Below, in pieces: positions 14,601-29,600 of a stretch of DNA of 64,000 bases. This stretch comes from Halichondria panicea (taxonomy: Eukaryota; Porifera; Demospongiae; Suberitida; Halichondriidae), in contig NC_087377.1 in assembly GCF_963675165.1 (NCBI RefSeq), forward strand, positions 6,403,122 to 6,467,121. The letters are read 5' to 3'. How positions within the stretch are numbered: position 1 is the stretch's first letter; the number at the start of each line of letters is the position of its first letter. The notes under the pieces are model-generated. The model saw only the letters and a program-made list of their open reading frames with translations, was not told the origin of the DNA and did not search any database. Both the position numbers and the translations under genes were made by a program.

Positions 14601-17600
14601 ACATTAAATTTGCATTTGAACTTCATACAACGAAAGTGATTATATCTATCTATATAAGAAAATACTTGTGTGTACATGCATCTATTGTACATGGTATCAT
14701 TGTAGTGTTTTGTGGCTTACCAGGACCTAGGACCTCAAGAAAGATGAAAAATGATTATGCTCGGATCTGGATTGTCTCACACGTGGGGATGGTGCGCATG
14801 CGCATTAGGTATACAGGAATAAGGGGTGTGTCTGCAAGAAGTCAAGTTCACAAACTTAATGGCTAGTAAATGCTTTAGCAACTCTTTTCTGACTCTTAAT
14901 TGTAGCTAATAAAAAAGACTGGCGCTTTAGTGCAACAGCCTTCAATGTGAGTCAAACTAACCATAACTTGAGAAAGAAGCTTTAGTTTGCTAATCCACTA
15001 ATCAAAATCCAAGAGAACGTGGCTAGAAGACTATAAAAGCTGCTAGTTTTCGTCACATTGCAACCGTTGAGCAGTTACAGCTGGAACAGACACACACACA
15101 CACACGTAAAGCATGAACATGCCCGCCACACATGCAGACACAAATCAGATGAACTCACCGACGGAAAGTGACACAATGTCAGAATCGACAATTCCTCCGG
15201 TGACAGTTGTAATTCGCACTCTATAGTCGCCAGCGTCATCTGGTCCAGCATTGATAATCCGTAAAGTGGATGCGGTGGCTCCTCCAATCGCCCCATCACT
15301 GTCGGAGAGTGGTTCTCCATCAGGACCAAACCACTGGTAGCTCAGTTCCTCTCCGGTTGCCACCACACTGAGCGTGGCATTCCCACCCCGCTCAACGTCC
15401 ACATTCTCTGGTTGGGTCACAATCACGGGGGCTTCGCCTGAAACCGACATGCACACGAATAATAATACCTGAGCCGAACAAATACGCATGTTTCAATTAA
15501 TCTCACCGATAGACAGGGTTGCAGCATCAGAGATGACTGATCCCGCACTGTTGGTCACAACGACTGTGTAGTCTCCAGCATCTCCAGACTCAACATTGAT
15601 GATTTGCAGGGTGGATGAATTGGATCCTTCGATGTCTCCGTCAACGTCAGTGAGAGCGTCCCCGCCAGGACCAAACCACTGGTAGCTCAACAGTCCTTCA
15701 CCGGAGGCTTCCACGGTGAATGTGGCACTTCCACCCGCTTCCGCAGCATTCACATCGCTCGGCTGTACGTCAATTGCAGGACCTGTACACAAAGGCAAGT
15801 AAAGCATGAACATGCACGCCCGCCACACAGACACAAACTGAGCCGTAAGAGTATAGGCATGTTTCAAATCTCACCAATAGACAGACTTGCAGCATCAGAG
15901 GTGACTGATCCCGCACTGTTGGTCACAACGACCGTGTAGTCTCCCGCATCGCCAGGCTCAGCATTGAAAACTGTCAACGTTCCTGAAGTGGACCCCTCAA
16001 TCTCTCCGTCACTGTCAGTCAGAGCCACTCCGCCAGGACCAAACCACTGGTAGGTCAGTCCTGCACCAGAGGCCTCCACGGTGAATGAGGCACTTCCGCC
16101 TTGCTCGACACCCACACTCTCTGGTTGGGTCTCAATTTCAGGGGCTACATAGAGTGAGTAGTGAAACGATCAGCACTGAACTCAGCATTGCTTGTTTGGC
16201 ACGAACAATGGAAGGGATTCACCACCGAGTCGACCATAATCAACTGGACCGCTCACCCACTTTTTAGAGGCTCAACGTGCTATGCTGCTATCAGCGGTGC
16301 ACACACATGCAGTTACGTTGAGGAGGATCGAGCTTAGTTTACACTCTATAATTGTAGTTTACACAGCCATGACGTACGTACTACGATAAACACAAACAAG
16401 GGGAACGACACTTTCACCATAATATACTAAAAAGTTGAACGCATGCTGCCCACACGCACTCAATTCGGTACGAACTCAAGAAACGGCTCGGCCAGGGTGA
16501 ATATACAATTACCTGTGGTTGTGATTGCAATGGTTGACGTGAAACCAGCTCCATCCGCTGGATCGGTTGCACTGATGACAATGGTCTGGCTTCCTGAAGC
16601 TCCAGCGACAGACACAAAGAACGGGAATTGTCCACCTGCATGCAAACAGAAACAATGCGTCAATCACACGAGACCAACAAACAATGGATGAATTAAGGCA
16701 TGCAGCAGAGACACCAAAACTCACATCCTTCTGTTACTGATGAATCATTGAAGCTGCACTCAAAGTCCAAGCCGTCGAGGTCCCTACTTGACGTGCAGCT
16801 CACACTCACTTGCTGAGACTCAGCGAGGAACTCGGCACTGCAGTTCAGGATCAGAGGAGCAAGTGTGGGACCTTGGGTAGGTTGAGCTGCATGTGTGGAA
16901 TGGGGAACGTTTGACTAGCACACACTGACTATTATTATATCCTTCCGAAAACCACACGTATAATTACACATGCACTAGCAAGAATAATTATAATTGCACT
17001 TGAACCGGAAAAATAGGCATGTTTCAATCTCTCACCAATAGACAGAGTTGCAGCATCAGAGACGACTGATCCCGCACTGTTGGTCACAACGACTGTGTAA
17101 TCTCCAGCATCGCCAGACTCAACATTGATAATTTGCAGGGTGGATGAATTGGATCCTTCGATGTCTCCGTCGACGTCAGTGAGAGCGTTCCCGCCAGGAC
17201 CAAACCACTGGTAGCTCAATCCTTCACCAGAGGCTTCCACGGTGAGTGTGGCAGTTCCACCCGCTTCCGCATTCACATCGCTCGGTTGTACGTCAATTGC
17301 AGGACCTGTACACAAAGACGAGTAAAGCATGGACATGCCTGCCACACATGCAGACACAAATCAGATGAACTCACCGACGGAAAGTGAGACAGTGTCAGAA
17401 TCGACAATTCCTCCATTGACAGTTGTAATTCGCACTCTATAGTCGCCAGCGTCATCTCGTCCAGCATTGGTAATCCGTAAAGTGGATGCGGTGGCTCCTT
17501 CGATCTCTCCATCAGGACCAAACCACTGGTAGCTCAGTCCCTCTCCGGTTGCCACCACACTGAGCGTGGCATTCCCACCCCGCTCAACGTCCACATTCTC

Positions 17601-20600
17601 TGGTTGGGTCCCAATCACGGGGGCTTCGCCTGAAACCGACATGCACACGAGTAATAATGCCTGAGCCGCATGTTTCAATTAATCTCACCGATAGACAGGG
17701 TTGCAGCATCAGAGGTGACTGATCCCGCACTGTTGGTCACAACGACTGTGTAGTCTCCAGCATCGCCAGGCTCAGCGTTGAAAACAGTCAACGTTCCTGA
17801 AGTGGACCCCTCAATCTCTCCGTCACTGTCAGTCAGAGCCACTCCGCCAGGACCAAACCACTGGTAGGTCAGTCCTGCACCAGAGGCCTCCACGGTGAAT
17901 GAGGCACTTCCGCCTTGCTCGACACCCACACTCTCTGGTTGGGTCTCAATTTCAGGGGCTACATAGAGTGAGTAGTGAAACGATCAGCACTGAACTCAGC
18001 ATTGCTTGTTTGGCACGAACAATGGAAGGGATTCACCACCGAGTCGACCATAATCAACTGGACCGCTCACCCACTTTTCAGAGGCTCAACGTGCTATGCT
18101 GCTATCAGCGGTGCACACACATGCAGTTACGTTGAGGAGGATCGAGCTTAGTTTACACTCTATAATTGTAGTTTACACGGCCATGACGTACGTACTACGA
18201 TAAACACAAATAAGGGGAATGACACTTTCACTATAATATACTAAAAAGTTTAACGCATGCTGCCCACACGCACTCAATTTGGTACGAACTCAAGAAACGG
18301 CTCGGCCAGGGTGAATATACATTTACCTGTGGTTGTGATTGTAATGGTTGACGTGAAACCAGCTCCATCCGCTGGATCGGTTGCACTGATGACAATGGTC
18401 TGGCTTCCTGAAGCTCCAGCGACAGACACAAAGAACGGGAATTGTCCACCTGCATGCAAACAGAAACAATGCGTCAATCACACGAGACCAACAAACGATG
18501 GATGAAGGCATGCAGCAGAGACACCAAAACTCACATCCTTCTGTTACTGATGAATCATTGAAGCTGCACTCAAAGTCCAAGCCGTCGAGGTCCCTACTTG
18601 ACGTGCAGCTCACACTCACTTGCTGAGACTCAGCGAGGAACTCGGCACTGCAGTTCAGGGTCAGAGGAGCAAGTGTGGGACCTTGGGTAGGTTGAGCTGC
18701 ATGTGTGGAATGGGGAACGTTTGACTAGCACACACTGACTATTATTATATCCTTCCGAAAACCACACGTATAATTACACATGCTAGTACTAGCAAGAATA
18801 TAATTGCACTTGAACCGGAAAAATAGGCATGTTTCAATCTCTCACCAATAGACAGAGTTGCAGCATCAGAGACGACTGATCCCGCACTGTTGGTCACAAC
18901 GACTGTGTAATCTCCAGCATCGCCAGACTCAACATTGATAATTTGCAGGGTGGATGAATTGGATCCTTTGATGTCTCCGTCGACGTCAGTGAGAGCGTTC
19001 CCGCCAGGACCAAACCACTGGTAGCACAGTCTACGACCGGAGGTTACCACCGTTAATGTGGCAATTTCTCCGGTGCTGATAGTAACGTCACTTGGTTGTA
19101 CTTCGATAATAGGAAGACACACTTGCTCAAAGGTTAGCAGGCAACTATCTTTCTTCGGACGGTCTCCGTTGTTTAATTCACATAATCTGATGCGCTGACA
19201 GAATGGTCGCTGGGTTTCTACGTACACCTTACACTCATATCCAAGTGCACAGTCAAACGCAGCACAGGGATCATCTACACATCACACAAAATATTATGTA
19301 AACCTTAAGAAATTGTGTGGACACAAGCATTGTGTTCAACATTATGCGAACATGTACACTCACAAAACTCACTGATGTAGATATCTGCGTCAGAGGCCAG
19401 TCTTGCACCAGAGGCCTCCACGCTGAATGAGGCATTTCCGGTTTGCTCGTCAAGTTCAGTGGCTACATAGAGTGCGTAGTAAAACGATCAGCACTGCCCT
19501 CAACGTTACTTTGCACAATATGGACTTTCAAACTCACCAATGAACAGTTCAGCACCATTCGAATCCACACATCCAGCAGCACTGGACACTCGGACAAAGT
19601 AGTCTCCAGCATCGCCAGACTGAGCATTGAAAATTTCCAGACTAGCTGTTCTAGATCCTCTGATCCCCCTGGAACTGACTGAAAGAGCCTCTCCTATAGG
19701 ACCAAACCACTGGTAGCTCAGTCCACGACCGGAGGCTACCACCGTCAATGTGGCACTTCCTCCGGTGCTGATAGTAACGTCACTTGGTTGTACTTCGATA
19801 ACAGGTAAACATACTTGCACCGAAATTAGCAGGCAAACTCTGCAGTCTCTGTTGCACTTACAGAATGGTAGCTTGGTTTCTACGTCTACCGCACACTCAT
19901 GTCCAAATACACAGTCAACAACAGCACAGGCAGCACCTATACATAGGCAATAGATTTTGGAAGGCCATACTGATCGAGTCACAAAACGTTTCACAGACAT
20001 ATGCAGACTCATGGAATTATTACACAACAATGTCATAAGTTGCTGTGGTGTTGCTATATGCAGCAAGCTGCGCTGTGCTAATGCCTCTCGCCATGTTATA
20101 CTTTCGCTCAAAAGTATTAGAGTGTAGGGGTAGTAGGTTAGTAGGGGTAGTAGGGGGAATCATAGATACAAGAGGAAGAGAATTGGAAACGAGGTCACGT
20201 GAACTCAATTAGCATAGACTATCCTCGTTAGACGGAATAATGTGGGCATGGTTTACACTAATAGTGTACACACAGACCACAAATGGCACGAATAAAGATC
20301 TAGCGTTGTATCTATGGTGCTAGTAAGGCACACAGTCATACATCATACTAGTATTGGTATTCTTTCTTAGCACAGGTTTTTGCTCTCTTCTCCCTCCACC
20401 CATGCCGCAGCAGATCTGTATGGACAGAAATAGCATAAAATATCACACCATTCAGATTGGGAAAAACAGCACCACAAGACTAGTTAAAAAATGTTATGAA
20501 TATTTGATGCAGTATAAGATACCTACATTGTAAGTCAGCACAACAAAGCCATCTTTTCCTTTTATTTCATGTAACTACGGATCAACGGTAGGCTTTTACA

Positions 20601-23600
20601 TTTTAAAAACTAGCCGATGTAGTGCAGCAGAATTAGGGAAAGTGTTAGTTGTAGCAGTTTTCAAGTCCTATAATAGTACTGTATAAGTGAGTTACTACCC
20701 ACAAAGTGTAATAAATGGGTCTATCTCTTCAACTTTGTGTGCTTACTATCTCATACGAAAATAATTGATGCATGCAGTGACGCTCTTAAATCAACTTAGC
20801 TTATCTTGGTAGTCCGAAGAATCGCTCCAAATACGTTCTTTGCCACAACATTTTGCTCGCTTACAATAAAACGCGGATCAATTCTGGGGCTTACTGTAGG
20901 ATTGATAGCGCACGTGATCTCATTTCCAATTATTTTCCTCTTGTATCTATGGGGGAATAAGCTTCTTTCTATAATGAATTTGACATTAAATTTGCATTTG
21001 AACTTCATACAACGAAAGTGATTATATCTATCTATATAAGAAAATACTTGTGTGTACATGCATCTATTGTACATGGTATCATTGTAGTGTTTTGTGGCTT
21101 ACCAGGACCTAGGACCTCAAGAAAGATGAAAAATGATTATGCTCGGATCTGGATTGTCTCACACGTGGGGATGGTGTGCATGCGCATTAGATATACAGGA
21201 ATAAGGGGTGTGTCTGCAAGAAGTCAAGTTCACAAACTTAATGGCTAGTAAATGCTTTAGCAACTCTTTTCTGACTCTTAATTGTAGCTAATAAAAAAGA
21301 CTGGCGCTTTAGTGCAACAGCCTTCAATGTGAGTCAAACTAACCATAACTTGAGAAAGAAGCTTTAGTTTGCTAATCCACTAATCAAAATCCAAGAGAAC
21401 GTGGCTAGAAGACTATAAAAGCTGCTAGTTTTCGTCACATTGCAACCGTTGAGCAGTTACAGCTGGAACAGACACACACACACACACGTAAAGCATGGAC
21501 ATGCCCGCCACACATGCAGACACAAATCAGATGAACTCACCGACGGAAAGTGACACAATGTCAGAATCGACAATTCCTCCGGTGACAGTTGTAATTCGCA
21601 CTCTATAGTCGCCAGCGTCATCTGGTCCAGCATTGATAATCCGTAAAGTGGATGCGGTGGCTCCTCCAATCGCCCCATCACTGTCGGAGAGTGGTTCTCC
21701 ATCAGGACCAAACCACTGGTAGCTCAGTTCCTCTCCGGTTGCCACCACACTGAGCGTGGCATTCCCACCCCGCTCAACGTCCACATTCTCTGGTTGGGTC
21801 ACAATCACGGGGGCTTCGCCTGAAACCGACATGCACACGAATAATAATACCTGAGCCGAACAAATACGCATGTTTCAATTAATCTCACCGATAGACAGGG
21901 TTGCAGCATCAGAGATGACTGATCCCGCACTGTTGGTCACAACGACTGTGTAGTCTCCAGCATCTCCAGACTCAACATTGATGATTTGCAGGGTGGATGA
22001 ATTGGATCCTTCGATGTCTCCGTCAACGTCAGTGAGAGCGTCCCCGCCAGGACCAAACCACTGGTAGCTCAACAGTCCTTCACCGGAGGCTTCCACGGTG
22101 AATGTGGCACTTCCACCCGCTTCCGCAGCATTCACATCGCTCGGCTGTACGTCAATTGCAGGACCTGTACACAAAGGCAAGTAAAGCATGAACATGCACG
22201 CCCGCCACACAGACACAAACTGAGCCGTAAGAGTATAGGCATGTTTCAAATCTCACCAATAGACAGACTTGCAGCATCAGAGGTGACTGATCCCGCACTG
22301 TTGGTCACAACGACCGTGTAGTCTCCCGCATCGCCAGGCTCAGCGTTGAAAACTGTCAACGTTCCTGAAGTGGACCCCTCAATCTCTCCGTCACTGTCAG
22401 TCAGAGCCACTCCGCCAGGACCAAACCACTGGTAGGTCAGTCCTGCACCAGAGGCCTCCACGGTGAATGAGGCACTTCCGCCTTGCTCGACACCCACACT
22501 CTCTGGTTGGGTCTCAATTTCAGGGGCTACATAGAGTGAGTAGTGAAACGATCAGCACTGAACTCAGCATTGCTTGTTTGGCACGAACAATGGAAGGGAT
22601 TCACCACCGAGTCGACCATAATCAACTGGACCGCTCACCCACTTTTTAGAGGCTCAACGTGCTATGCTGCTATCAGCGGTGCACACACATGCAGTTACGT
22701 TGAGGAGGATCGAGCTTAGTTTACACTCTATAATTGTAGTTTACACGGCCATGACGTACGTACTACGATAAACACAAACAAGGGGAACGACACTTTCACC
22801 ATAATATACTAAAAAGTTTAACGCATGCTGCCCACACGCACTCAATTCGGTACGAACTCAAGAAACGGCTCGGCCAGGGTGAATATACAATTACCTGTGG
22901 TTGTGATTGCAATGGTTGACGTGAAACCAGCTCCATCCGCTGGATCGGTTGCACTGATGACAATGGTCTGGCTTCCTGAAGCTCCAGCGACAGACACAAA
23001 GAACGGGAATTGTCCACCTGCATGCAAACAGAAACAATGCGTCAATCACACGAGACCAACAAACAATGGATGAATTAAGGCATGCAGCAGAGACACCAAA
23101 ACTCACATCCTTCTGTTACTGATGAATCATTGAAGCTGCACTCAAAGTCCAAGCCGTCGAGGTCCCTACTTGACGTGCAGCTCACACTCACTTGCTGAGA
23201 CTCAGCGAGGAACTCGGCACTGCAGTTCAGGATCAGAGGAGCAAGTGTGGGACCTTGGGTAGGTTGAGCTGCATGTGTGGAATGGGGAACGTTTGACTAG
23301 CACACACTGACTATTATTATATCCTTCCGAAAACCACACGTATAATTACACATGCACTAGCAAGAATAATTATAATTGCACTTGAACCGGAAAAATAGGC
23401 ATGTTTCAATCTCTCACCAATAGACAGAGTTGCAGCATCAGAGACGACTGATCCCGCACTGTTGGTCACAACGACTGTGTAATCTCCAGCATCGCCAGAC
23501 TCAACATTGATAATTTGCAGGGTGGATGAATTGGATCCTTCGATGTCTCCGTCGACGTCAGTGAGAGCGTTCCCGCCAGGACCAAACCACTGGTAGCTCA

Positions 23601-26600
23601 ATCCTTCACCAGAGGCTTCCACGGTGAGTGTGGCAGTTCCACCCGCTTCCGCATTCACATCGCTCGGTTGTACGTCAATTGCAGGACCTGTACACAAAGA
23701 CGAGTAAAGCATGGACATGCCTGCCACACATGCAGACACAAATCAGATGAACTCACCGACGGAAAGTGAGACAGTGTCAGAATCGACAATTCCTCCATTG
23801 ACAGTTGTAATTCGCACTCTATAGTCGCCAGCGTCATCTCGTCCAGCATTGGTAATCCGTAAAGTGGATGCGGTGGCTCCTTCGATCTCTCCATCAGGAC
23901 CAAACCACTGGTAGCTCAGTCCCTCTCCGGTTGCCACCACACTGAGCGTGGCATTCCCACCCCGCTCAACGTCCACATTCTCTGGTTGGGTCCCAATCAC
24001 GGGGGCTTCGCCTGAAACCGACATGCACACGAGTAATAATGCCTGAGCCGCATGTTTCAATTAATCTCACCGATAGACAGGGTTGCAGCATCAGAGGTGA
24101 CTGATCCCGCACTGTTGGTCACAACGACTGTGTAGTCTCCAGCATCGCCAGGCTCAGCGTTGAAAACAGTCAACGTTCCTGAAGTGGACCCCTCAATCTC
24201 TCCGTCACTGTCAGTCAGAGCCACTCCGCCAGGACCAAACCACTGGTAGGTCAGTCCTGCACCAGAGGCCTCCACGGTGAATGAGGCACTTCCGCCTTGC
24301 TCGACACCCACACTCTCTGGTTGGGTCTCAATTTCAGGGGCTACATAGAGTGAGTAGTGAAACGATCAGCACTGAACTCAGCATTGCTTGTTTGGCACGA
24401 ACAACGGAAGGGATTCACCACCGAGTCGACCATAATCAACTGGACCGCTCACCCACTTTTCAGAGGCTCAACGTGCTATGCTGCTATCAGCGGTGCACAC
24501 ACATGCAGTTACGTTGAGGAGGATCGAGCTTAGTTTACACTCTATAATTGTAGTTTACACGGCCATGACGTACGTACTACGATAAACACAAATAAGGGGA
24601 ATGACACTTTCACTATAATATACTAAAAAGTTTAACGCATGCTGCCCACACGCACTCAATTTGGTACGAACTCAAGAAACGGCTCGGCCAGGGTGAATAT
24701 ACATTTACCTGTGGTTGTGATTGTAATGGTTGACGTGAAACCAGCTCCATCCGCTGGATCGGTTGCACTGATGACAATGGTCTGGCTTCCTGAAGCTCCA
24801 GCGACAGACACAAAGAACGGGAATTGTCCACCTGCATGCAAACAGAAACAATGCGTCAATCACACGAGACCAACAAACGATGGATGAAGGCATGCAGCAG
24901 AGACACCAAAACTCACATCCTTCTGTTACTGATGAATCATTGAAGCTGCACTCAAAGTCCAAGCCGTCGAGGTCCCTACTTGACGTGCAGCTCACACTCA
25001 CTTGCTGAGACTCAGCGAGGAACTCGGCACTGCAGTTCAGGATCAGAGGAGCAAGTGTGGGACCTTGGGTAGGTTGAGCTGCATGTGTGGAATGGGGAAC
25101 GTTTGACTAGCACACACTGACTATTATTATATCCTTCCGAAAACCACACGTATAATTACACATGCTAGTACTAGCAAGAATATAATTGCACTTGAACCGG
25201 AAAAATAGGCATGTTTCAATCTCTCACCAATAGACAGAGTTGCAGCATCAGAGACGACTGATCCCGCACTGTTGGTCACAACGACTGTGTAATCTCCAGC
25301 ATCGCCAGACTCAACATTGATAATTTGCAGGGTGGATGAATTGGATCCTTTGATGTCTCCGTCGACGTCAGTGAGAGCGTTCCCGCCAGGACCAAACCAC
25401 TGGTAGCACAGTCTACGACCGGAGGTTACCACCGTTAATGTGGCAATTTCTCCGGTGCTGATAGTAACGTCACTTGGTTGTACTTCGATAATAGGAAGAC
25501 ACACTTGCTCAAAGGTTAGCAGGCAACTATCTTTCTTCGGACGGTCTCCGTTGTTTAATTCACATAATCTGATGCGCTGACAGAATGGTCGCTGGGTTTC
25601 TACGTACACCTTACACTCATATCCAAGTGCACAGTCAAACGCAGCACAGGGATCATCTACACATCACACAAAATATTATGTAAACCTTAAGAAATTGTGT
25701 GGACACAAGCATTGTGTTCAACATTATGCGAACATGTACACTCACAAAACTCACTGATGTAGATATCTGCGTCAGAGGCCAGTCTTGCACCAGAGGCCTC
25801 CACGCTGAATGAGGCATTTCCGGTTTGCTCGTCAAGTTCAGTGGCTACATAGAGTGCGTAGTAAAACGATCAGCACTGCCCTCAACGTTACTTTGCACAA
25901 TATGGACTTTCAAACTCACCAATGAACAGTTCAGCACCATTCGAATCCACACATCCAGCAGCACTGGACACTCGGACAAAGTAGTCTCCAGCATCGCCAG
26001 ACTGAGCATTGAAAATTTCCAGACTAGCTGTTCTAGATCCTCTGATCCCCCTGGAACTGACTGAAAGAGCCTCTCCTATAGGACCAAACCACTGGTAGCT
26101 CAGTCCACGACCGGAGGCTACCACCGTCAATGTGGCACTTCCTCCGGTGCTGATAGTAACGTCACTTGGTTGTACTTCGATAACAGGTAAACATACTTGC
26201 ACCGAAATTAGCAGGCAAACTCTGCAGTCTCTGTTGCACTTACAGAATGGTAGCTTGGTTTCTACGTCTACCGCACACTCATGTCCAAATACACAGTCAA
26301 CAACAGCACAGGCAGCACCTATACATAGGCAATAGATTTTGGAAGGCCATACTGATCGAGTCACAAAACGTTTCACAGACATATGCAGACTCATGGAATT
26401 ATTACACAACAATGTCATAAGTTGCTGTGGTGTTGCTATATGCAGCAAGCTGCGCTGTGCTAATGCCTCTCGCCATGTTATACTTTCGCTCAAAAGTATT
26501 AGAGTGTAGGGGTAGTAGGTTAGTAGGGGTAGTAGGGGGAATCATAGATACAAGAGGAAGAGAATTGGAAACGAGGTCACGTGAACTCAATTAGCATAGA

Positions 26601-29600
26601 CTATCCTCGTTAGACGGAATAATGTGGGCGTGGTTTACACTAATAGTGTACACACAGACCACAAATGGCACGAATAAAGATCTAGCGTTGTATCTATGGT
26701 GCTAGTAAGGCACACAGTCATACATCATACTAGTATTGGTATTCTTTCTCAGCACAGGTTTTTGCTCTCTTCTCCCTCCACCCATGCCGCAGCAGATCTG
26801 TATGGACAGAAATAGCATAAAATATCACACCATTCAGATTGGGAAAAACAGCACCACAAGACTAGTTAAAAAATGTTATGAACATTTGCAGTATAAGATA
26901 CCTACATTGTAAGTCAGCACAACAAAGCCATCTTTTCCTTTTATTTCATGTAACTACGGATCAACGGTAGGCTTTTACATTTTAAAAACTAGCCGATGCA
27001 GTGCAGCAGAATTAGGGAAAGTGTTAGTTGTAGCAGTTTTCAAGTCCTATAATAGTACTGTATAAGTGAGTTACTACCCACAAAGTGTAATAAATGGGTC
27101 TATCTCTTCAACTTTGTGTGCTTACTATCTCATACGAAAATAATTGATGCATGCAGTGACGCTCTTAAATCAACTTAGCTTATCTTGGTAGTCCGAAGAA
27201 TCGCTCCAAATACGTTCTTTGCCACAACATTTTGCTCGCTTACAATAAAACGCGGATCAATTCTGGGGCTTACTGTAGGATTGATAGCGCACGTGATCTC
27301 ATTTCCAATTATTTTCCTCTTGTATCTATGGGGGAATAAGCTTCTTTCTATAATGAATTTGACATTAAATTTGCATTTGAACTTCATACAACGAAAGTGA
27401 TTATATCTATCTATATAAGAAAATACTTGTGTGTACATGCATCTATTGTACATGGTATCATTGTAGTGTTTTGTGGCTTACCAGGACCTAGGACCTCAAG
27501 AAAGATGAAAAATGATTATGCTCGGATCTGGATTGTCTCACACGTGGGGATGGTGCGCATGCGCATTAGGTATACAGGAATAAGGGGTGTGTCTGCAAGA
27601 AGTCAAGTTCACAAACTTAATGGCTAGTAAATGCTTTAGCAACTCTTTTCTGACTCTTAATTGTAGCTAATAAAAAAGACTGGCGCTTTAGTGCAACAGC
27701 CTTCAATGTGAGTCAAACTAACCATAACGTGAGAAAGAAGCTTTAGTTTGCTAATCCACTAATTAAAATCCAAGAGAACGTGGCTAGAAGACTATAAAAG
27801 CTGCTAGTTTTCGTCACATTGCAACCGTTGAGCAGTTACAGCTGGAACAGACACACACACACACACGTAAAGCATGGACATGCCCGCCACACATGCAGAC
27901 ACAAATCAGATGAACTCACCGACGGAAAGTGACACAATGTCAGAATCGACAATTCCTCCGGTGACAGTTGTAATTCGCACTCTATAGTCGCCAGCGTCAT
28001 CTGGTCCAGCATTGATAATCCGTAAAGTGGATGCGGTGGCTCCTCCAATCGCCCCATCACTGTCGGAGAGTGGTTCTCCATCAGGACCAAACCACTGGTA
28101 GCTCAGTTCCTCTCCGGTTGCCACCACACTGAGCGTGGCATTCCCACCCCGCTCAACGTCCACATTCTCTGGTTGGGTCACAATCACGGGGGCTTCGCCT
28201 GAAACCGACATGCACACGAATAATAATACCTGAGCCGAACAAATACGCATGTTTCAATTAATCTCACCGATAGACAGGGTTGCAGCATCAGAGATGACTG
28301 ATCCCGCACTGTTGGTCACAACGACTGTGTAGTCTCCAGCATCTCCAGACTCAACATTGATGATTTGCAGGGTGGATGAATTGGATCCTTCGATGTCTCC
28401 GTCAACGTCAGTGAGAGCGTCCCCGCCAGGACCAAACCACTGGTAGCTCAACAGTCCTTCACCGGAGGCTTCCACGGTGAATGTGGCACTTCCACCCGCT
28501 TCCGTAGCATTCACATTGCTCGGCTGTACGTCAATTGCAGGACCTGTACACAAAGGCAAGTAAAGCATGAACATGCACGCCCGCCACACAGACACAAACT
28601 GAGCCGTAAGAATATAGGCATGTTTCAAATCTCACCAATAGACAGACTTGCAGCATCAGAGGTGACTGATCCCGCACTGTTGGTCACAACGACCGTGTAG
28701 TCTCCCGCATCGCCAGGCTCAGCGTTGAAAACTGTCAACGTTCCTGAAGTGGACCCCTCAATCTCTCCGTCACTGTCAGTCAGAGCCACTCCGCCAGGAC
28801 CAAACCACTGGTAGGTCAGTCCTGCACCAGAGGCCTCCACGGTGAATGAGGCACTTCCGCCTTGCTCGACACCCACACTCTCTGGTTGGGTCTCAATTTC
28901 AGGGCCTACATAGAGTGAGTAGTGAAACGATCAGCACTGAACTCAGCATTGCTTGTTTGGCACGAACAATGGAAGGGATTCACCACCGAGTCGACCATAA
29001 TCAACTGGACCGCTAACCCACTTTTTAGTGGCTCAACGTGCTATGCTGCTATCAGCGGTGCACACACATGCAGTTACGTTGAGGAGGATCGAGCTTAGTT
29101 TACACTCTATAATTGTAGTTTACACGGCCATGACGTACGTACTACGATAAACACAAACAAGGGGAACGACACTTTCACCATAATATACTAAAAAGTTTAA
29201 CGCATGCTGCCCACACGCACTCAATTTGGTACGAACTCAAGAAACGGCTCGGCCAGGGTGAATACACATTTACCTGTGGTTGTGATTGTAATGGTTGACG
29301 TGAAACCAGCTCCATCCGCTGGATCGGTTGCACTGATGACAATGGTCTGGCTTCCTGAAGCTCCAGCGACAGACACAAAGAACGGGAATTGTCCACCTGC
29401 ATGCAAACAGAAACAATGCGTCAATCACACGAGACCAACAAACGATGGATGAATTAAGGCATGCAGCAGAGACACCAAAACTCACATCCTTCTGTTACTG
29501 ATGAATCATTGAAGCTGCACTCAAAGTCCAAGCCGTCGAGGTCCCTACTTGACGTGCAGCTCACACTCACTTGCTGAGACTCAGCGAGGAACTCGGCACT

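Noticed and set aside
14414-14866. Short open frames in the long intron of the 6.38-kb repeat
   Set aside because: Both strands overlap, no domain, AT-rich; preserved only because the whole unit was duplicated recently.
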